In this document: positions 1 through 9,462 of the stretch, in pieces
How the letters are laid out: each line of letters starts with the position of its first letter
Position numbering within the stretch: the stretch's first letter is position 1
Assembly: GCA_014762625.1 (NCBI GenBank)
Contig: JABURQ010000025.1
Coordinates: 1-61,821, forward strand
DNA: 61,821 bases
DNA from: Planctomycetaceae bacterium
GTDB taxonomy: Bacteria > Planctomycetota > Planctomycetia > Planctomycetales > Planctomycetaceae
Direction: 5' to 3'
The notes under the pieces: model-generated
The model's input: only the letters and a program-made list of their open reading frames with translations
The model's database searches: none
What the model was told of the DNA's origin: nothing
Position numbers and translations under genes: made by a program

Positions 1-63
1 TTACAGTCAATTGTGAGACCACATCAGAAGATTGGGGGATGGGGTGATCGGGAGATGGGGGAT

Positions 64-91
64 TTTGTATTTGGTTCTTTGTACTTGGTTC
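64..91. repeat. 14-bp tandem duplication
   Basis: Two adjacent copies of TTTGTAYTTGGTTC, at 64-77 and 78-91, match at 13 of 14 positions. A partial third copy (TTGG) follows. Confidence 0.7.
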
Positions 92-188
92 TTGGCAGTT
101 TGGATTCCAAAACCGAAGGACAAAAAACAAAGCACGAAATACGAATAATCAACTTGGCAAAGATCGCGATTTTGAGAAGCGACGATAA

Positions 189-267
189 CCGGACGCTAGC
201 GCGTTCCGGCTGATTTCGTCGAAGACATATTCAGCCTAATCAGCCGCTGGGCGCTAGCCCACGGTTC
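189..267. repeat. pair of GCTAGC-centred intergenic elements
   Basis: Two pieces with the same layout lie 27 bases apart. The first (189-214) has CCGGACGCTAGCG and ends in CCGGCTGAT. The second (241-267) has GCCGCTGGGCGCTAGCCC. Both centre on GCGCTAGC or CGCTAGCG and are flanked by CAGC/GCTG. They look like members of a dispersed planctomycete intergenic repeat. Only one pair is present here, so this is a judgement from memory. Confidence 0.4.
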
Positions 268-479
268 TGTTGAGTAGAAACGCCACCCAAGTCTTGAATG
301 GTCCTGGTCCCCGAGACAACCAACCAACAACTGACCACGAACTACTGACGACTCACAAAAAATCAAATTACCAAAGATCGATCTCTCTACCTAACGGCAG
401 TTTGTTGTCAGACAGCGGAGAGGATATCGCGAGAATGGTCTGACCGCGGCTTTCGCGGATATCGCTGATGGTCGACTTC

Positions 480-505
480 ACCCTCCACCTCTGGAGGGGG
501 AGGGT
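480..505. repeat. G/C-rich palindrome
   Basis: ACCCTCC-a-CCTC-tg-GAGG-g-GGAGGGT forms a 7+4 bp stem with one A/G mismatch and a 2-base loop. No T-run follows and no gene ends just before it, so it is more like a repeat-element core than a terminator. Confidence 0.6.
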
Positions 506-1099
506 CAGAAACGAGCGACAGCGAGGTTCTGGGGAGGGGGAGCAAGACGTGCTGTCTTTGCCAGTTTTTCTGATTGAAACCGCGGGGGACTGAGAGAACG
601 CAGAGAAAGAGAATAGAAGACTCGCGCGGCGACTCAGCAAAAAAAAGAACGCTCATTCTCGCTCATCAACACTGATCAGAAAAGATCATGCTGATTAGCG
701 ATTATTCGTGTTCCTGATTTTTGAATCAGGAAACTCAACTCGCTCTGTTCCCTCCAGAGAATGCAGGGCAAATACGGCACGGTTAGCGTGACGCGAACTC
801 TCAAATTCTAAGAGCCCGTCTTCAAATTCCATTTTGGCTGCGAATGACGATCCAGTCACCCACTTTTCGTTGGTCTGCATCGCCGAATCCGTTCTAGGAA
901 CGGTTTCAATTGGTATTGATCTATCAAAAGACATCGGAGGCGTAGAATTCGCTCACAAGCGATTTCAACAACCCAGCCATGCTGGGGGATTCGGCTGCTT
1001 CGACCGCCTCAATTGGGCAACAGTTCGTTCATTCTCGCCTCGAAAAGCGAATTAGAAGACACGCTCTAAATAACCAAAATTACTCTTGCGTTTCTTTCG

Positions 1100-1107
1100 A
1101 CGTACGT
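1100..1107. promoter_or_regulatory. possible BlaI-type operator upstream of the regulator gene
   Basis: The perfect 8-bp palindrome ACGTACGT lies about 57 bases before the regulator start, next to TTACTATAAA, which could serve as a -10 region. BlaI/MecI-family repressors bind short palindromes overlapping their own promoters. The match to any specific operator consensus is not established. Confidence 0.3.
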
Positions 1108-1163
1108 TACTATAAAACCAAATCTAAAGAACCAAATATATTTTTGACCTCGAAGGGACACAC

Positions 1164-1559
1164 ATGGCGAGACCCAAAACCAAGGAATTGACCGAGCGAG
1201 AACTCGAAGTCATGCACGTCTTCTGGGGCGGGGAAGAACAAACTGTCGCGGATGTCCGGGACCGGCTGGCAACCGAGGGACGCGACCTGGCTTACACCAC
1301 AGTAGCCACCCTCGTCCGAATTCTGTTGGAAAAGAACTATCTCAAACAAACCAACGACGAACGCCCCTACCGCTATTTGCCGATTCGGTCGTTCGAGGAG
1401 GTCTCAGGGAATCTGTTGGGTGATCTCTTGAGCCGCGTGTTCGGCGGTTCCCGCGAGCAGTTGCTGGTGCGACTGATGGATCAGCGCAAACTGACCGCCA
1501 AAGAACGCAAACTGCTTCAAGACGTTTTGAAGGACAGCAACGAACAAAAACAGAAGTAA
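1164..1559 (+). CDS. BlaI/MecI/CopY-family transcriptional repressor
   Basis: A 131-residue winged-helix repressor of the Penicillinase_R family. The N-terminal part carries the family pattern LTERELEVMHVFW, then TVADVRDRL and YTTVATLVRILLEKNYL (recognition helix and wing), followed by RPYRYLP. The C-terminal third is a dimerisation helix region ending in a Lys-rich tail. The start is well placed behind GAAGGGA. The next gene, 45 bases downstream, encodes an M56 membrane protease. In Staphylococcus such a protease senses a signal and leads to cleavage of the BlaI repressor. The pair is therefore probably autoregulated, with an unknown inducer; no beta-lactamase gene is nearby. Confidence 0.9.
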   Translation: MARPKTKELTERELEVMHVFWGGEEQTVADVRDRLATEGRDLAYTTVATLVRILLEKNYLKQTNDERPYRYLPIRSFEEVSGNLLGDLLSRVFGGSREQLLVRLMDQRKLTAKERKLLQDVLKDSNEQKQK

Positions 1560-1604
1560 AACGACGCATACGAGCCATCAATCAAATACCACAGGGACCC
1601 ACAA

Positions 1605-4316
1605 ATGGAAACGATGGGACTGACACTCGCCTGGTGTGCCATTCAAGTCACGATCTTCGCCTCGGCTTCCGCCTTACTCTATCTTTCCATGAGAAAAAGG
1701 AGTCCGGCCGCCCGATCGACCGTGCTTATCTCGTCATTGCTCTCTGTGATTGTGCTGACCGTGCTGGCCAGAAGTCCCTGGCCCCGATGGGTCCCCGCCG
1801 ATGGTCTCTCCGCACAGGAAAGGATCGATCTTTCTTCAGGGGCTTCAAACAGTCCATCGGTTTCCGAACTGACTGAGATCGCTCCGCTCTCTCAGGTTCA
1901 GGAACACTCGACCACGATGCTCTTTCTGGAAAATCTGTGGGACGAGATGAAGCATGCTCCCGTCGAGAGTGAAACGCGCGCATCGACACTGACGTGGCAG
2001 ACAATGATGTCGGGGCTCTTCCTGACAGGATTCACCTGTGGATTGATCCGACTCTTTTCCGGCCTCGTAGCCGTCTATCGTTATCGTCACCGGAGCGTTC
2101 CCGTTGAGTCCAAGGAAATGCATCGAATGATGCAACAAATCTGTACCGATTTGGAGTGTCGTCGAATCGTGCAATTACGGGTCTCCGAGACGGTGAGTTC
2201 ACCCGCGACCATCGGCTGGCGACAGCCGATCATTCTGCTCCCGGTCGAATGGGAGGAATGGAATTCCGAAGAACGTCTGGCGGTCATCGCTCACGAAGTC
2301 GCTCACATCTGCCGTTTTGATTTCCCAGCCTGGTTCGCTGCACAGGTTGGGGTGGTGCTGCATTTTTATCACCCCATCGTCCATTGGCTGGCAGGGAAGT
2401 TGCGTCTGGAACAGGAACTGGCCGCCGATGCCGCAGCAGCTCGCATTCTTGGAGGAAACACACAGTATCTGGAGGTCTTAGCAGGAATGGCGTTACGACG
2501 TGACGACCGTTCGATGAGTTGGGCCGCTCGTACCTTTCTACCTTCCCATCACACATTCATCAGGAGAATCGAAATGTTACGCCGCAGTAAACCGCTGGAG
2601 ATTCATTACTCACTGGTGGGGCGAGGGCTGCTCGCCGCCTTGATGCTGTCGGTCGCGGTGTTTGCGGCCGGTTTGAGATCACCTTTCGAGAAGGTGAGTC
2701 TCGCCGAAGACGTCTCTCGAACCAGCCGTATCATTCCAGAGAGTTCCGAGCCAGAGACTCAACTTGTGACTTACCAACATTCGGACAACGCTGAGAATCT
2801 GAGTCTCGCGTACGTGCCGCGTGATTCGGTTTTCGTCATGGCGTTGCGGCCGGCGAAAGTTCTTGCGAATCCGATGTTTGCTCCGCTCAGAAAAGCGTTG
2901 GAAGAGGAGGACGGGGTCAAACAGTTTTTCGGTGTGTCTCCTCTGGAGATCAAACAATTGACTCTGGCTTCATTACCACAAGATGGACCGCGAGGTAATA
3001 TCGCCCCGAGCGAACCGGTTGTAATCGTTCACTTCGAGAATGAGATCGAAGAACAGAAAGTGGTGGATACCTGGGTTCGAAACGCGAGCGAGGAGGAATT
3101 TGCGGGTGTATCCTACTATAGCAGTGAGACTCACCGCCGGTTCCTGGCAATCCCCAATTCAAAAACTGCTATCTTCGTCGACAATGTAGGGGCACTGCGA
3201 CGTTTTCTGGCAGCAGGTCCCCGTGGAGCCACTGAAGCGAACTGGTCCGAACAATGGCAACTCGCGAACGAGGCGGATGCGGCTCTCCTGATCGATGTCG
3301 AACGTTTGCGTCCAGGCATGAATGACATTCATCCGAACGACCCAGCGTCGGCCATTATGAATTCCGTCGCACCGCTCTGGAAAGACGGCGATCGCACTTT
3401 GTTGTGGATGAATCTGGACCAGGATCTTTCTCTTTCGGGCCGTATTTTCTGCCGTCCTGGAACGGAAGCAAACGTGGAGCAGACCTTGCAGGCGAGTGTC
3501 GTTCTGACACGCAATGGTCTTTCCGCCTTACGAGAGAGAGCCAGTACCAGCGGCGAGAAGAATACGATCGTCGTCCTCAATTTTGCCGATCTGGCCGATG
3601 AGATGCTGGATGAAATGAAAATCACGTCACATGAAAATGAGGTTCACTTCGACGTAACCGTTAACGAGAAAGTGAACGAGCTGGTGGCGATGCTGCTGCC
3701 GGCCGTTCGGGAAGCCAGGACCGCGGCCAAGCGTACGCAGTCCATGAATAATATGAAGCAAATCGGGCTGGCGATGCACAATTATCACGACGTTCACAAA
3801 CGACTGCCTCCCGCGGTCGTCATGGGGCCGGACGGCAAAACACCGCACAGTTGGCGTGTCGAGCTGCTTCCTTATCTCGATCAAGCCGAACTATACAACG
3901 AGTATCGCATGAACGAGCCGTGGGATAGCGAGCACAATAAGACAATCCTGGAACGGATCCCTCTTGTGTTCCGCTGTCCACAGGACGATCATTTTTCGAC
4001 GAACACCTCCTACTATGTCTTCACTGGCAAAGGGACTGCGTTTGAGGATCCGGAAGGACAGCGATTTCGCGATTTCACCGACGGACTCTCCAATACGTTG
4101 CTGGTGGTGGAATCGAAGAAAGCAGTCCCCTGGACCAAGCCGGAGGATATTCCCATCGATCTGGACAAAGACCTGCCGAAATTCGGCGGTTATTACCGGG
4201 GGGGCTTTAACGCCTTGCTCTGCGACGGTTCCGTCCGGTTCATTTCGGAGAACATCGACAAAGAGGTGTTGAAACTGCTGATCCAGCGGAATGACGGAAA
4301 ACAGATTCCTCGGTAA
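1605..4316 (+). CDS. M56 (BlaR1-like) membrane metalloprotease fused to a DUF1559 domain
   Basis: A 903-residue protein with three parts. Residues 1-370 form an M56 peptidase: N-terminal membrane helices, the zinc motif HEVAH at 230-234, the third ligand Glu in EQELAAD at about 271, and a further helix near 345-365. Residues about 385-690 form an extracytoplasmic region starting [12 protein letters not shown], unassigned but typical of planctomycete proteins. From about 698 to the end is a DUF1559 domain with [13 protein letters not shown] and the terminal [15 protein letters not shown]1559 usually sits behind a prepilin leader; here it replaces the penicillin-binding sensor of true BlaR1. 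I infer signal sensing and cleavage leading to loss of repression by the upstream BlaI-type protein. The start is supported by AGGGA. Confidence 0.88.
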   Translation: METMGLTLAWCAIQVTIFASASALLYLSMRKRSPAARSTVLISSLLSVIVLTVLARSPWPRWVPADGLSAQERIDLSSGASNSPSVSELTEIAPLSQVQEHSTTMLFLENLWDEMKHAPVESETRASTLTWQTMMSGLFLTGFTCGLIRLFSGLVAVYRYRHRSVPVESKEMHRMMQQICTDLECRRIVQLRVSETVSSPATIGWRQPIILLPVEWEEWNSEERLAVIAHEVAHICRFDFPAWFAAQVGVVLHFYHPIVHWLAGKLRLEQELAADAAAARILGGNTQYLEVLAGMALRRDDRSMSWAARTFLPSHHTFIRRIEMLRRSKPLEIHYSLVGRGLLAALMLSVAVFAAGLRSPFEKVSLAEDVSRTSRIIPESSEPETQLVTYQHSDNAENLSLAYVPRDSVFVMALRPAKVLANPMFAPLRKALEEEDGVKQFFGVSPLEIKQLTLASLPQDGPRGNIAPSEPVVIVHFENEIEEQKVVDTWVRNASEEEFAGVSYYSSETHRRFLAIPNSKTAIFVDNVGALRRFLAAGPRGATEANWSEQWQLANEADAALLIDVERLRPGMNDIHPNDPASAIMNSVAPLWKDGDRTLLWMNLDQDLSLSGRIFCRPGTEANVEQTLQASVVLTRNGLSALRERASTSGEKNTIVVLNFADLADEMLDEMKITSHENEVHFDVTVNEKVNELVAMLLPAVREARTAAKRTQSMNNMKQIGLAMHNYHDVHKRLPPAVVMGPDGKTPHSWRVELLPYLDQAELYNEYRMNEPWDSEHNKTILERIPLVFRCPQDDHFSTNTSYYVFTGKGTAFEDPEGQRFRDFTDGLSNTLLVVESKKAVPWTKPEDIPIDLDKDLPKFGGYYRGGFNALLCDGSVRFISENIDKEVLKLLIQRNDGKQIPR

Positions 4317-4414
4317 TGAGCGGTTTCGATCATCCATTATGTCTGAGAGATGAACCAGGATGTCCTGCCCACCCAGCGAATGCAGGGTAGCCAAATTCTT
4401 AATAACCGCCCCAA

Positions 4415-7030
4415 TTACTTCTTCGCCTGCACTTTCTCCTGTAGGGCGTGGAGTTTTTGCAGGGCGTCCAGAGGCGTTAGTTGATTGATATCGAGGCCTT
4501 GCAGTTCATCGACGACCGGGTGCGGTTCAGATTCGAAGAGTGAGAGTTGGCGGTTCTGCTTGCGAGTCTCCCGCATCGGCACCTTGGTTTTTCCCCGTTC
4601 GTCCAGGTGATCCTCTTCCAGTGTCTCCAGGATCACGCCCGCCCGGTCGAGCACTTCTTTCGGAACGCCCGCCAGACGCGCGACGTGAATGCCGTAGCTC
4701 TTGTCGGCGGTCCCTTCGACGATTTTATGCAGGAAGATGACGTCTGACTCCTGTTCCCGGACGGCAACGTTCCAATTGGTCGCCTGTTTGAGGGTCTGCG
4801 TGAGATCGGTGAGCTCGTGATAGTGCGTCGCGAACAATGTGCGAGCCTTGATGGTGTCGTGGAGATACTCGGTCACGGCCCAGGCGAGCGAGATACCGTC
4901 GTAGGTGCTGGTGCCGCGTCCGATTTCGTCGAGAATCACGAGCGACCGTTTGGTGGCAGCGTTCAGAATGCGAGCGGTCTCGGTCATCTCAACCATGAAG
5001 GTACTGTGTCCTTTGCCGAGTTCGTCGCTGGCACCGACGCGGGCGAAGATGCGGTCGGCGATGCCGATTCGCGCTTCGCTGGCGGGCACGTAGCTCCCCA
5101 TCTGGGCCAGGATCGTCAGCAACGCCGATTGTCGAATGTAGGTGCTTTTCCCCGCCATGTTCGGCCCGGTGATGATCTGCACGTATCCGGTCGGTCCACC
5201 CATCCGTGTATCGTTCGGCACGAACTCACCCGCGTCGAGAATCCGGTCGAGGACGGGATGTCGTCCCTCCCGGATATCGAGGATCGGATCGGCGGTGACT
5301 TCCGGTCGGCAATATCCTTCCCGGTTAGCCAGGTGGGCGAGTGCAGTCAGGACGTCGGTGATCGCCAGGAGTTCGGCGGTCTTCTGCAAGCGTTCGACTT
5401 CGTTGGCGACTCGTTCCCGCAACTCTTCATACAATTTTTGTTCGAGAGAAACAGCCCGCTCCTCCGCCCGCAGCACCTTTTCCTCGTACTCTTTGAGTTC
5501 GGGAGTGATGTAGCGTTCCTGATTTTTGAGGGTCTGCTTGCGGATGTAGTGTTCGGGAACTTTGTTTTGATGGGCGGCGGTCACTTCGAGGTAATAGCCG
5601 AAGACTTTATTGAACCCGACTTTCAGGTTCGGAATGCCGGTCTTTTCCGTTTCCTCCGCCTGGTAAGAGGCGATCCACTCCTTTCCTCCCTTGGAGAGAG
5701 TGCGGTACTCATCGAGTTCGTCGCTCACGCCTTCAAGGATCATGCCTCCCTCGGTGATCAATAGCGGAGGTTCCTCGACGAGTGTCTTCTCGATATCGGA
5801 TCGCACGTCTGCGCAGAGATCGAACTCGGATTCGATCGTCTGGAGCAATTCCGATTTTCGGTCGGCGAGTTTCGCTTTCAGTTTCGGCAGGATGGAAAGT
5901 GTCCGGGCCAGAAAACTGAGGTCCTTGGGAGACGCGCGACGGGTCGCACAGCGGGCGGTTAAGCGCTGCAGGTCGTAGGCATCATCCAGCAGATCCCGCA
6001 CTTCTTGCATGAAGGAGAGATCGCCGATGATTTCGTCAATCGCATCGAACCGCTGATTGATTCGTTCCAGATCGGTGAGCGGGTTGTTGAGCCAGTCGGC
6101 CATTAACCGTGCTCCCATCGAAGTGACGGTGCGATCGATCACGTCGAGCAGGCTGTTTTCGCGGGTTCCCTCGCGAATTGTTTGGGTGAGTTCCAGGCTT
6201 CTGCGTGTCGCTTCATCAATGATCAGATTCTGGCCGCGTCGGTACGGCGTAATCGAAGTGATATGCGATAAAGACGTTTTCTGGGTTTCCTGAACGTATT
6301 CCAGCAGCACTCCGGCGGCCGTGACGGCGGGTGAGTCGTCCTGAATATCGAACCCTTCGAGCGTTCCTGCGCGAAAATGTTCTTTCAGTAATCGCCGACA
6401 TTCCTCCTGCGAAAAACACCAGGCGGGCCGTTCGGTCATGAGAGCCGACCCGGCGATCTGACTCCCGGAGCCGATCAGGTCCGATTCCATCTGTTCGGGA
6501 ATCAACAGTTCGGAAGGCTGGAGACGGGCCAGTTCGTCGGCGAGATTTTCGGGGCTGACGGAGGTCGCCTGAAATTTTCCGGTCGAGAGTTCCAACCAGG
6601 CGAGGCCGAATTCTTCTTTACCGGGCGAGAGAGCCGCCAGCAGGTTTTCGGCTCGCGGATCGAGCAAAGAGTCGTCGGTCAGTGTGCCGGGGGTGACAAT
6701 CCTGGTGACTTCCCGCTTCACGAGTCCTTTGGCCTGTTTGGGATCCTCGACCTGTTCGCAGACTGCCGCACGTCGCCCGGCGCGAATCAGTTTTTGCAGG
6801 TAATTTTCCAGCGAGTGATAGGGGAATCCCGCCATCGGGATCGGATTGTCGGAATTCTTATCGCGGCTGGTGAGGGTGAGACCGAGGATCTTGGCGGCAT
6901 CTTTGGCGTCGTCGTAGAAGAGTTCGTAAAAATCCCCCATCCGGAACAGCAGAATGGTGCCGGGGTTCTCGCGTTTGACTTCGAGATAACGCTCCATCAT
7001 GGGAGTCAGTTTTTGCGATTTCTTCGCCAT
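4415..7030 (-). CDS. mutS: DNA mismatch repair protein MutS
   Basis: MutS recognises mispaired or looped bases and recruits MutL in an ATP-dependent way. The 871-residue frame has every expected part: the N-terminal mismatch-binding motif GDFYELF, the connector and lever domains, Walker [10 protein letters not shown] near residue 621, Walker [12 protein letters not shown], and the C-terminal helix-turn-helix region. An upstream in-frame ATG at 7114 would add 28 residues unlike any MutS N-terminus and would run into the end of prs. I therefore chose the ATG at 7030, which begins [15 protein letters not shown]. The gene follows prs by 25 bases and is probably co-transcribed with it. Confidence 0.97.
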   Translation of the reverse strand: MAKKSQKLTPMMERYLEVKRENPGTILLFRMGDFYELFYDDAKDAAKILGLTLTSRDKNSDNPIPMAGFPYHSLENYLQKLIRAGRRAAVCEQVEDPKQAKGLVKREVTRIVTPGTLTDDSLLDPRAENLLAALSPGKEEFGLAWLELSTGKFQATSVSPENLADELARLQPSELLIPEQMESDLIGSGSQIAGSALMTERPAWCFSQEECRRLLKEHFRAGTLEGFDIQDDSPAVTAAGVLLEYVQETQKTSLSHITSITPYRRGQNLIIDEATRRSLELTQTIREGTRENSLLDVIDRTVTSMGARLMADWLNNPLTDLERINQRFDAIDEIIGDLSFMQEVRDLLDDAYDLQRLTARCATRRASPKDLSFLARTLSILPKLKAKLADRKSELLQTIESEFDLCADVRSDIEKTLVEEPPLLITEGGMILEGVSDELDEYRTLSKGGKEWIASYQAEETEKTGIPNLKVGFNKVFGYYLEVTAAHQNKVPEHYIRKQTLKNQERYITPELKEYEEKVLRAEERAVSLEQKLYEELRERVANEVERLQKTAELLAITDVLTALAHLANREGYCRPEVTADPILDIREGRHPVLDRILDAGEFVPNDTRMGGPTGYVQIITGPNMAGKSTYIRQSALLTILAQMGSYVPASEARIGIADRIFARVGASDELGKGHSTFMVEMTETARILNAATKRSLVILDEIGRGTSTYDGISLAWAVTEYLHDTIKARTLFATHYHELTDLTQTLKQATNWNVAVREQESDVIFLHKIVEGTADKSYGIHVARLAGVPKEVLDRAGVILETLEEDHLDERGKTKVPMRETRKQNRQLSLFESEPHPVVDELQGLDINQLTPLDALQKLHALQEKVQAKK

Positions 7031-7055
7031 GGATTCCGTTCTCGTCTCAGCCGGT

Positions 7056-8063
7056 TCAGTCGTCGGGGAAGAGTTCACTGACGCTCGTTCGATCGTGTAT
7101 CGAACGGATCGCACGTGCCAGCATCGGCGCCACCGAGATGATTTCGATATTGGAGGGCGGGGGTTCCTGACTGGTCTCGATGGTATCGGTCACGAACAGT
7201 TTTTTGATGGGGCTTTGCTGAATCTTCTCCGCGGAGCCTTTGGCGAGGACGCCGTGAGTGACCGCGGCGTAAACATCTTTGGCGCCGCGCGACTTGAGCA
7301 GGTTCGCCATACTGATCAGCGATCCGCCGGTAATCGTGAAGTCATCCACCATGACCACATTCTTGCCCTCCACTTCACCGATTACTTCCAGCACTTCGGC
7401 GTTCTCGGAGTGATCTTTGCGCTGTTTGTTGCCGATGACGACCGGAACGCCGAGCAGGTTGGCATAGGCGGAAGCCGATTTGGCAAAGCCGACATCGGGA
7501 CTGCAGACCACCAGATCGGGAATATTCAATTCCGCGATATGTCGGCAGATGGTGTGTCGAGCGTAGAGATGATCGACGGGAATGCCGAAGAATCCCTGAA
7601 TCTGAGGGGAATGGAGATCCATCGTCAACACACGATCGGCTCCCGCAGCTTCGATGGCATCGGCACAGACGCGGGCGCGAATCGAGACGCGCGGTTCGTC
7701 TTTTTTGTCTCCCTTGGCGTAGGAGAAGAAGGGAATCACCGCGGTCACCTGTCCCGCGGACGCCCGTTTCAGGGCGTCGATCCAGAACAGCAGTTCGACG
7801 AAGTTGTCGTTGACCGGATAATGAACTCCTTGAATGATGAACGTGTCGCGACCACGGACGTTTTCACGAATGCGGACGAAGACATTACCTTCGCTGAAGA
7901 CGTGCGATTTGCACGGCGTGAGCGAAACGCCCAGTTCGTTAGCGATGTTTTGAGCAAGTAATGGATTGCCGGAGCCCGCGAGGATCGCCATGTCACCCTG
8001 AGGCGCCTGGAAGGAGAGCGGGCGAGGCCCGGACTTCGCTGCAAGAGGATCGGGGGAGGACAT
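7056..8063 (-). CDS. prs: ribose-phosphate pyrophosphokinase (PRPP synthetase)
   Basis: A 335-residue enzyme making PRPP from ribose 5-phosphate and ATP for nucleotide, histidine and tryptophan synthesis. Visible family signatures are [14 protein letters not shown] (normally QSTCxPVNDNLMELL), [37 protein letters not shown] and the PRPP loop [12 protein letters not shown]. Two differences from the textbook enzyme stand out. The usual Arg in YARQDRK is Lys, and the loop reads DDFTITGG where most have DDxxDTGGT, so the second loop Asp is Ile. It probably belongs to a divergent class rather than being inactive. About 20 N-terminal residues precede the conserved core. Confidence 0.92.
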   Translation of the reverse strand: MSSPDPLAAKSGPRPLSFQAPQGDMAILAGSGNPLLAQNIANELGVSLTPCKSHVFSEGNVFVRIRENVRGRDTFIIQGVHYPVNDNFVELLFWIDALKRASAGQVTAVIPFFSYAKGDKKDEPRVSIRARVCADAIEAAGADRVLTMDLHSPQIQGFFGIPVDHLYARHTICRHIAELNIPDLVVCSPDVGFAKSASAYANLLGVPVVIGNKQRKDHSENAEVLEVIGEVEGKNVVMVDDFTITGGSLISMANLLKSRGAKDVYAAVTHGVLAKGSAEKIQQSPIKKLFVTDTIETSQEPPPSNIEIISVAPMLARAIRSIHDRTSVSELFPDD

Positions 8064-8159
8064 TTCCGTCTCGGGCTTTCGAATGAAAACGGGTCTGCGA
8101 ACGGGTTTCGTAAGGACAGGGCCTCATCTTAACCGAACCCACACAGAGAACAAGCAGAC

Positions 8160-8184
8160 GGCGGGGAATCTCTTTCTCCCCGCC
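8160..8184 (-). terminator. hairpin downstream of the PQQ-like propeller gene
   Basis: An 8-bp perfect stem (GGCGGGGA/TCCCCGCC) with a 9-base loop lies 15 bases after the stop at 8200. On the minus strand it is followed by a moderately T-rich tail without a real T-run, so termination may be weak. It separates this gene from prs-mutS. Confidence 0.45.
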
Positions 8185-8199
8185 ACGTCCCCCGTCCAT

Positions 8200-9396
8200 T
8201 TATTTCCCGATTTTCCAGAGATGCTCGTCGCTACGAACGAAGATCGCTCCATCCGAAGCGGCGGGAGTCCCCAGAATGATCTCGCCGAAGTCATAATCGG
8301 AAACGACCTTGCCTTCCTCTTTGGTAATTTCAACGACCTGGGCCAGACCTTTTTCATTAAACAGATAGAGGTACTTTCCGGCGGCAATCGGTGACGCACT
8401 GAAAGGACCGCTGACGCGAGATTCCCAAAGCACTTCGCCGTCTTCCGGATTCGCCGCCGCAATCTTCACGTTGCTGACCGTGATGAGCATTCCGTTCGCG
8501 AGGATGGGACTGGGGGTAGACGGACTGAGTCGTCTGACGTTCCAGATTTCCTCACCGTTGCCGCTCGTTAAGCTGACGGCGGTGATACCGTTTGAGGGGA
8601 TGTAGAGGATGTCGTCCTGCACCAGACTGGACGGAATGGTGGAGGCTCCGGATTCGTACTTCCAGATCGTATCGCCCGACTTCGGTTTCACGGCTTCAAT
8701 CCCGGAGGCGGATTGCAGTAAGACCAGCGGTTCCGGTTTGGTGACGACAGTGGGGGAGGTCCAGTTCGCTTTCCGGGGGCGTTCTTTTTGCCAACGTGTT
8801 TTACCATTGGCGACGTCCAAACCGAAGGCGAACGAGTCGGCATCGCTTTCGACCTGGACGATGAGGGTGTCATCGACCACCACCGGGGAGGAGGACATGC
8901 CGAGGGAGTTGGTGGCGTTCGGATAGTCGTAATTCATGCCGCGGAACCATTGCAGGTTACCGTCGAGGTCGATGCAGATGACATCGTTACTGGAGAAGGT
9001 GGCGAAGATACGTTTGCCGTCACTACACGGAGTGGGAGTGGCGTTGGCCATTTTGGGATGGCTGACGGTGCGTCCGGTCGCCCAGAATTGACGCTCGAAG
9101 ACCTCTTCGCCGGTCTGTTTGTCAAAACAGAGAAGATGCAGACGATCCTGATCGAAGCCGCTGCTCGCCGAGAGGTAGACTCGATCGCCGACGACGATGG
9201 GGGCCGATAACCCACGACCGGGAAGATCGACTTCCCATTGGATCGTGTCTCCCGAGATTTCGGTTGGCAGTGGTTTGGGAGAGAGGCCGGAGAGATCGTC
9301 GCCGCGGAATTGACGCCAGTCTTCGGCATCGGCCATCGAGGTGAAGGCCAAGGCGGAGGCAAAACAAATCAAAATGATCGATCGATTCGCAGGCAT
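8200..9396 (-). CDS. secreted PQQ-like beta-propeller protein
   Basis: A 398-residue protein with a Sec signal peptide (MPANRSIILICFASALAF, cleavage near ADA-ED). The mature start, DWRQFRGDDLSG, is characteristic of planctomycete outer-membrane-assembly-like propeller proteins. The rest is made of BamB/PQQ-type blades with repeated patterns such as APIVVGDRVYL, SSPVVVDDTLIV, SPILANGMLI and SPIAAGKYLYL. No residues for PQQ binding can be assigned, and many such proteins are not quinoprotein dehydrogenases. It lies 66 bases after the HEAT-like gene, probably in the same transcript. Its substrate or partner is unknown. Confidence 0.85.
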   Translation of the reverse strand: MPANRSIILICFASALAFTSMADAEDWRQFRGDDLSGLSPKPLPTEISGDTIQWEVDLPGRGLSAPIVVGDRVYLSASSGFDQDRLHLLCFDKQTGEEVFERQFWATGRTVSHPKMANATPTPCSDGKRIFATFSSNDVICIDLDGNLQWFRGMNYDYPNATNSLGMSSSPVVVDDTLIVQVESDADSFAFGLDVANGKTRWQKERPRKANWTSPTVVTKPEPLVLLQSASGIEAVKPKSGDTIWKYESGASTIPSSLVQDDILYIPSNGITAVSLTSGNGEEIWNVRRLSPSTPSPILANGMLITVSNVKIAAANPEDGEVLWESRVSGPFSASPIAAGKYLYLFNEKGLAQVVEITKEEGKVVSDYDFGEIILGTPAASDGAIFVRSDEHLWKIGK

Positions 9397-9462
9397 AGTT
9401 GGAAACCTGTTCGGAGAAGGACTGATTAAATATGTGAAGGAAGTCAGTGAGCGCGGCTCAAA

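Larger units (their letters stand above)
1..1163. other. repeat-rich non-coding stretch
   Basis: I see no convincing gene here. Short open frames exist on both strands but none has a ribosome binding site or a recognisable protein. The DNA is a patchwork of short repeat-like pieces: a 14-bp tandem duplication (64-91), two GCTAGC-centred elements (189-214 and 241-267), a CCAACCAACCAAC-type stretch (near 317-331) and a G-rich palindrome (480-505). From memory, similar pieces recur between genes in planctomycete genomes. The last 60 bases should hold the promoter of the downstream BlaI-type gene. Confidence 0.7.

Noticed and set aside
695-934. 79-residue frame on the minus strand in the repeat-rich region
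   Set aside because: Composition is acceptable, but there is no ribosome binding site and no recognisable domain, and the flanking DNA is repeat-like.
1164-4316. Beta-lactam resistance operon
   Set aside because: The BlaI/M56 pair has no penicillin-binding sensor and no beta-lactamase is nearby.
4317-4414. Possible intergenic repeat (GCTGGGTGGGCAGGACATCC on the minus strand) after mutS
   Set aside because: It reminds me of dispersed planctomycete repeats, but only this single copy is in the window.
4817-5764. Long open frame on the plus strand opposite mutS
   Set aside because: Antisense shadow of mutS; the translation has no family features. The same holds for the frames opposite prs (6999-7961), the SMP-30 fusion (25591-26595) and the yraN-rplS-trmD region (31862-33103).
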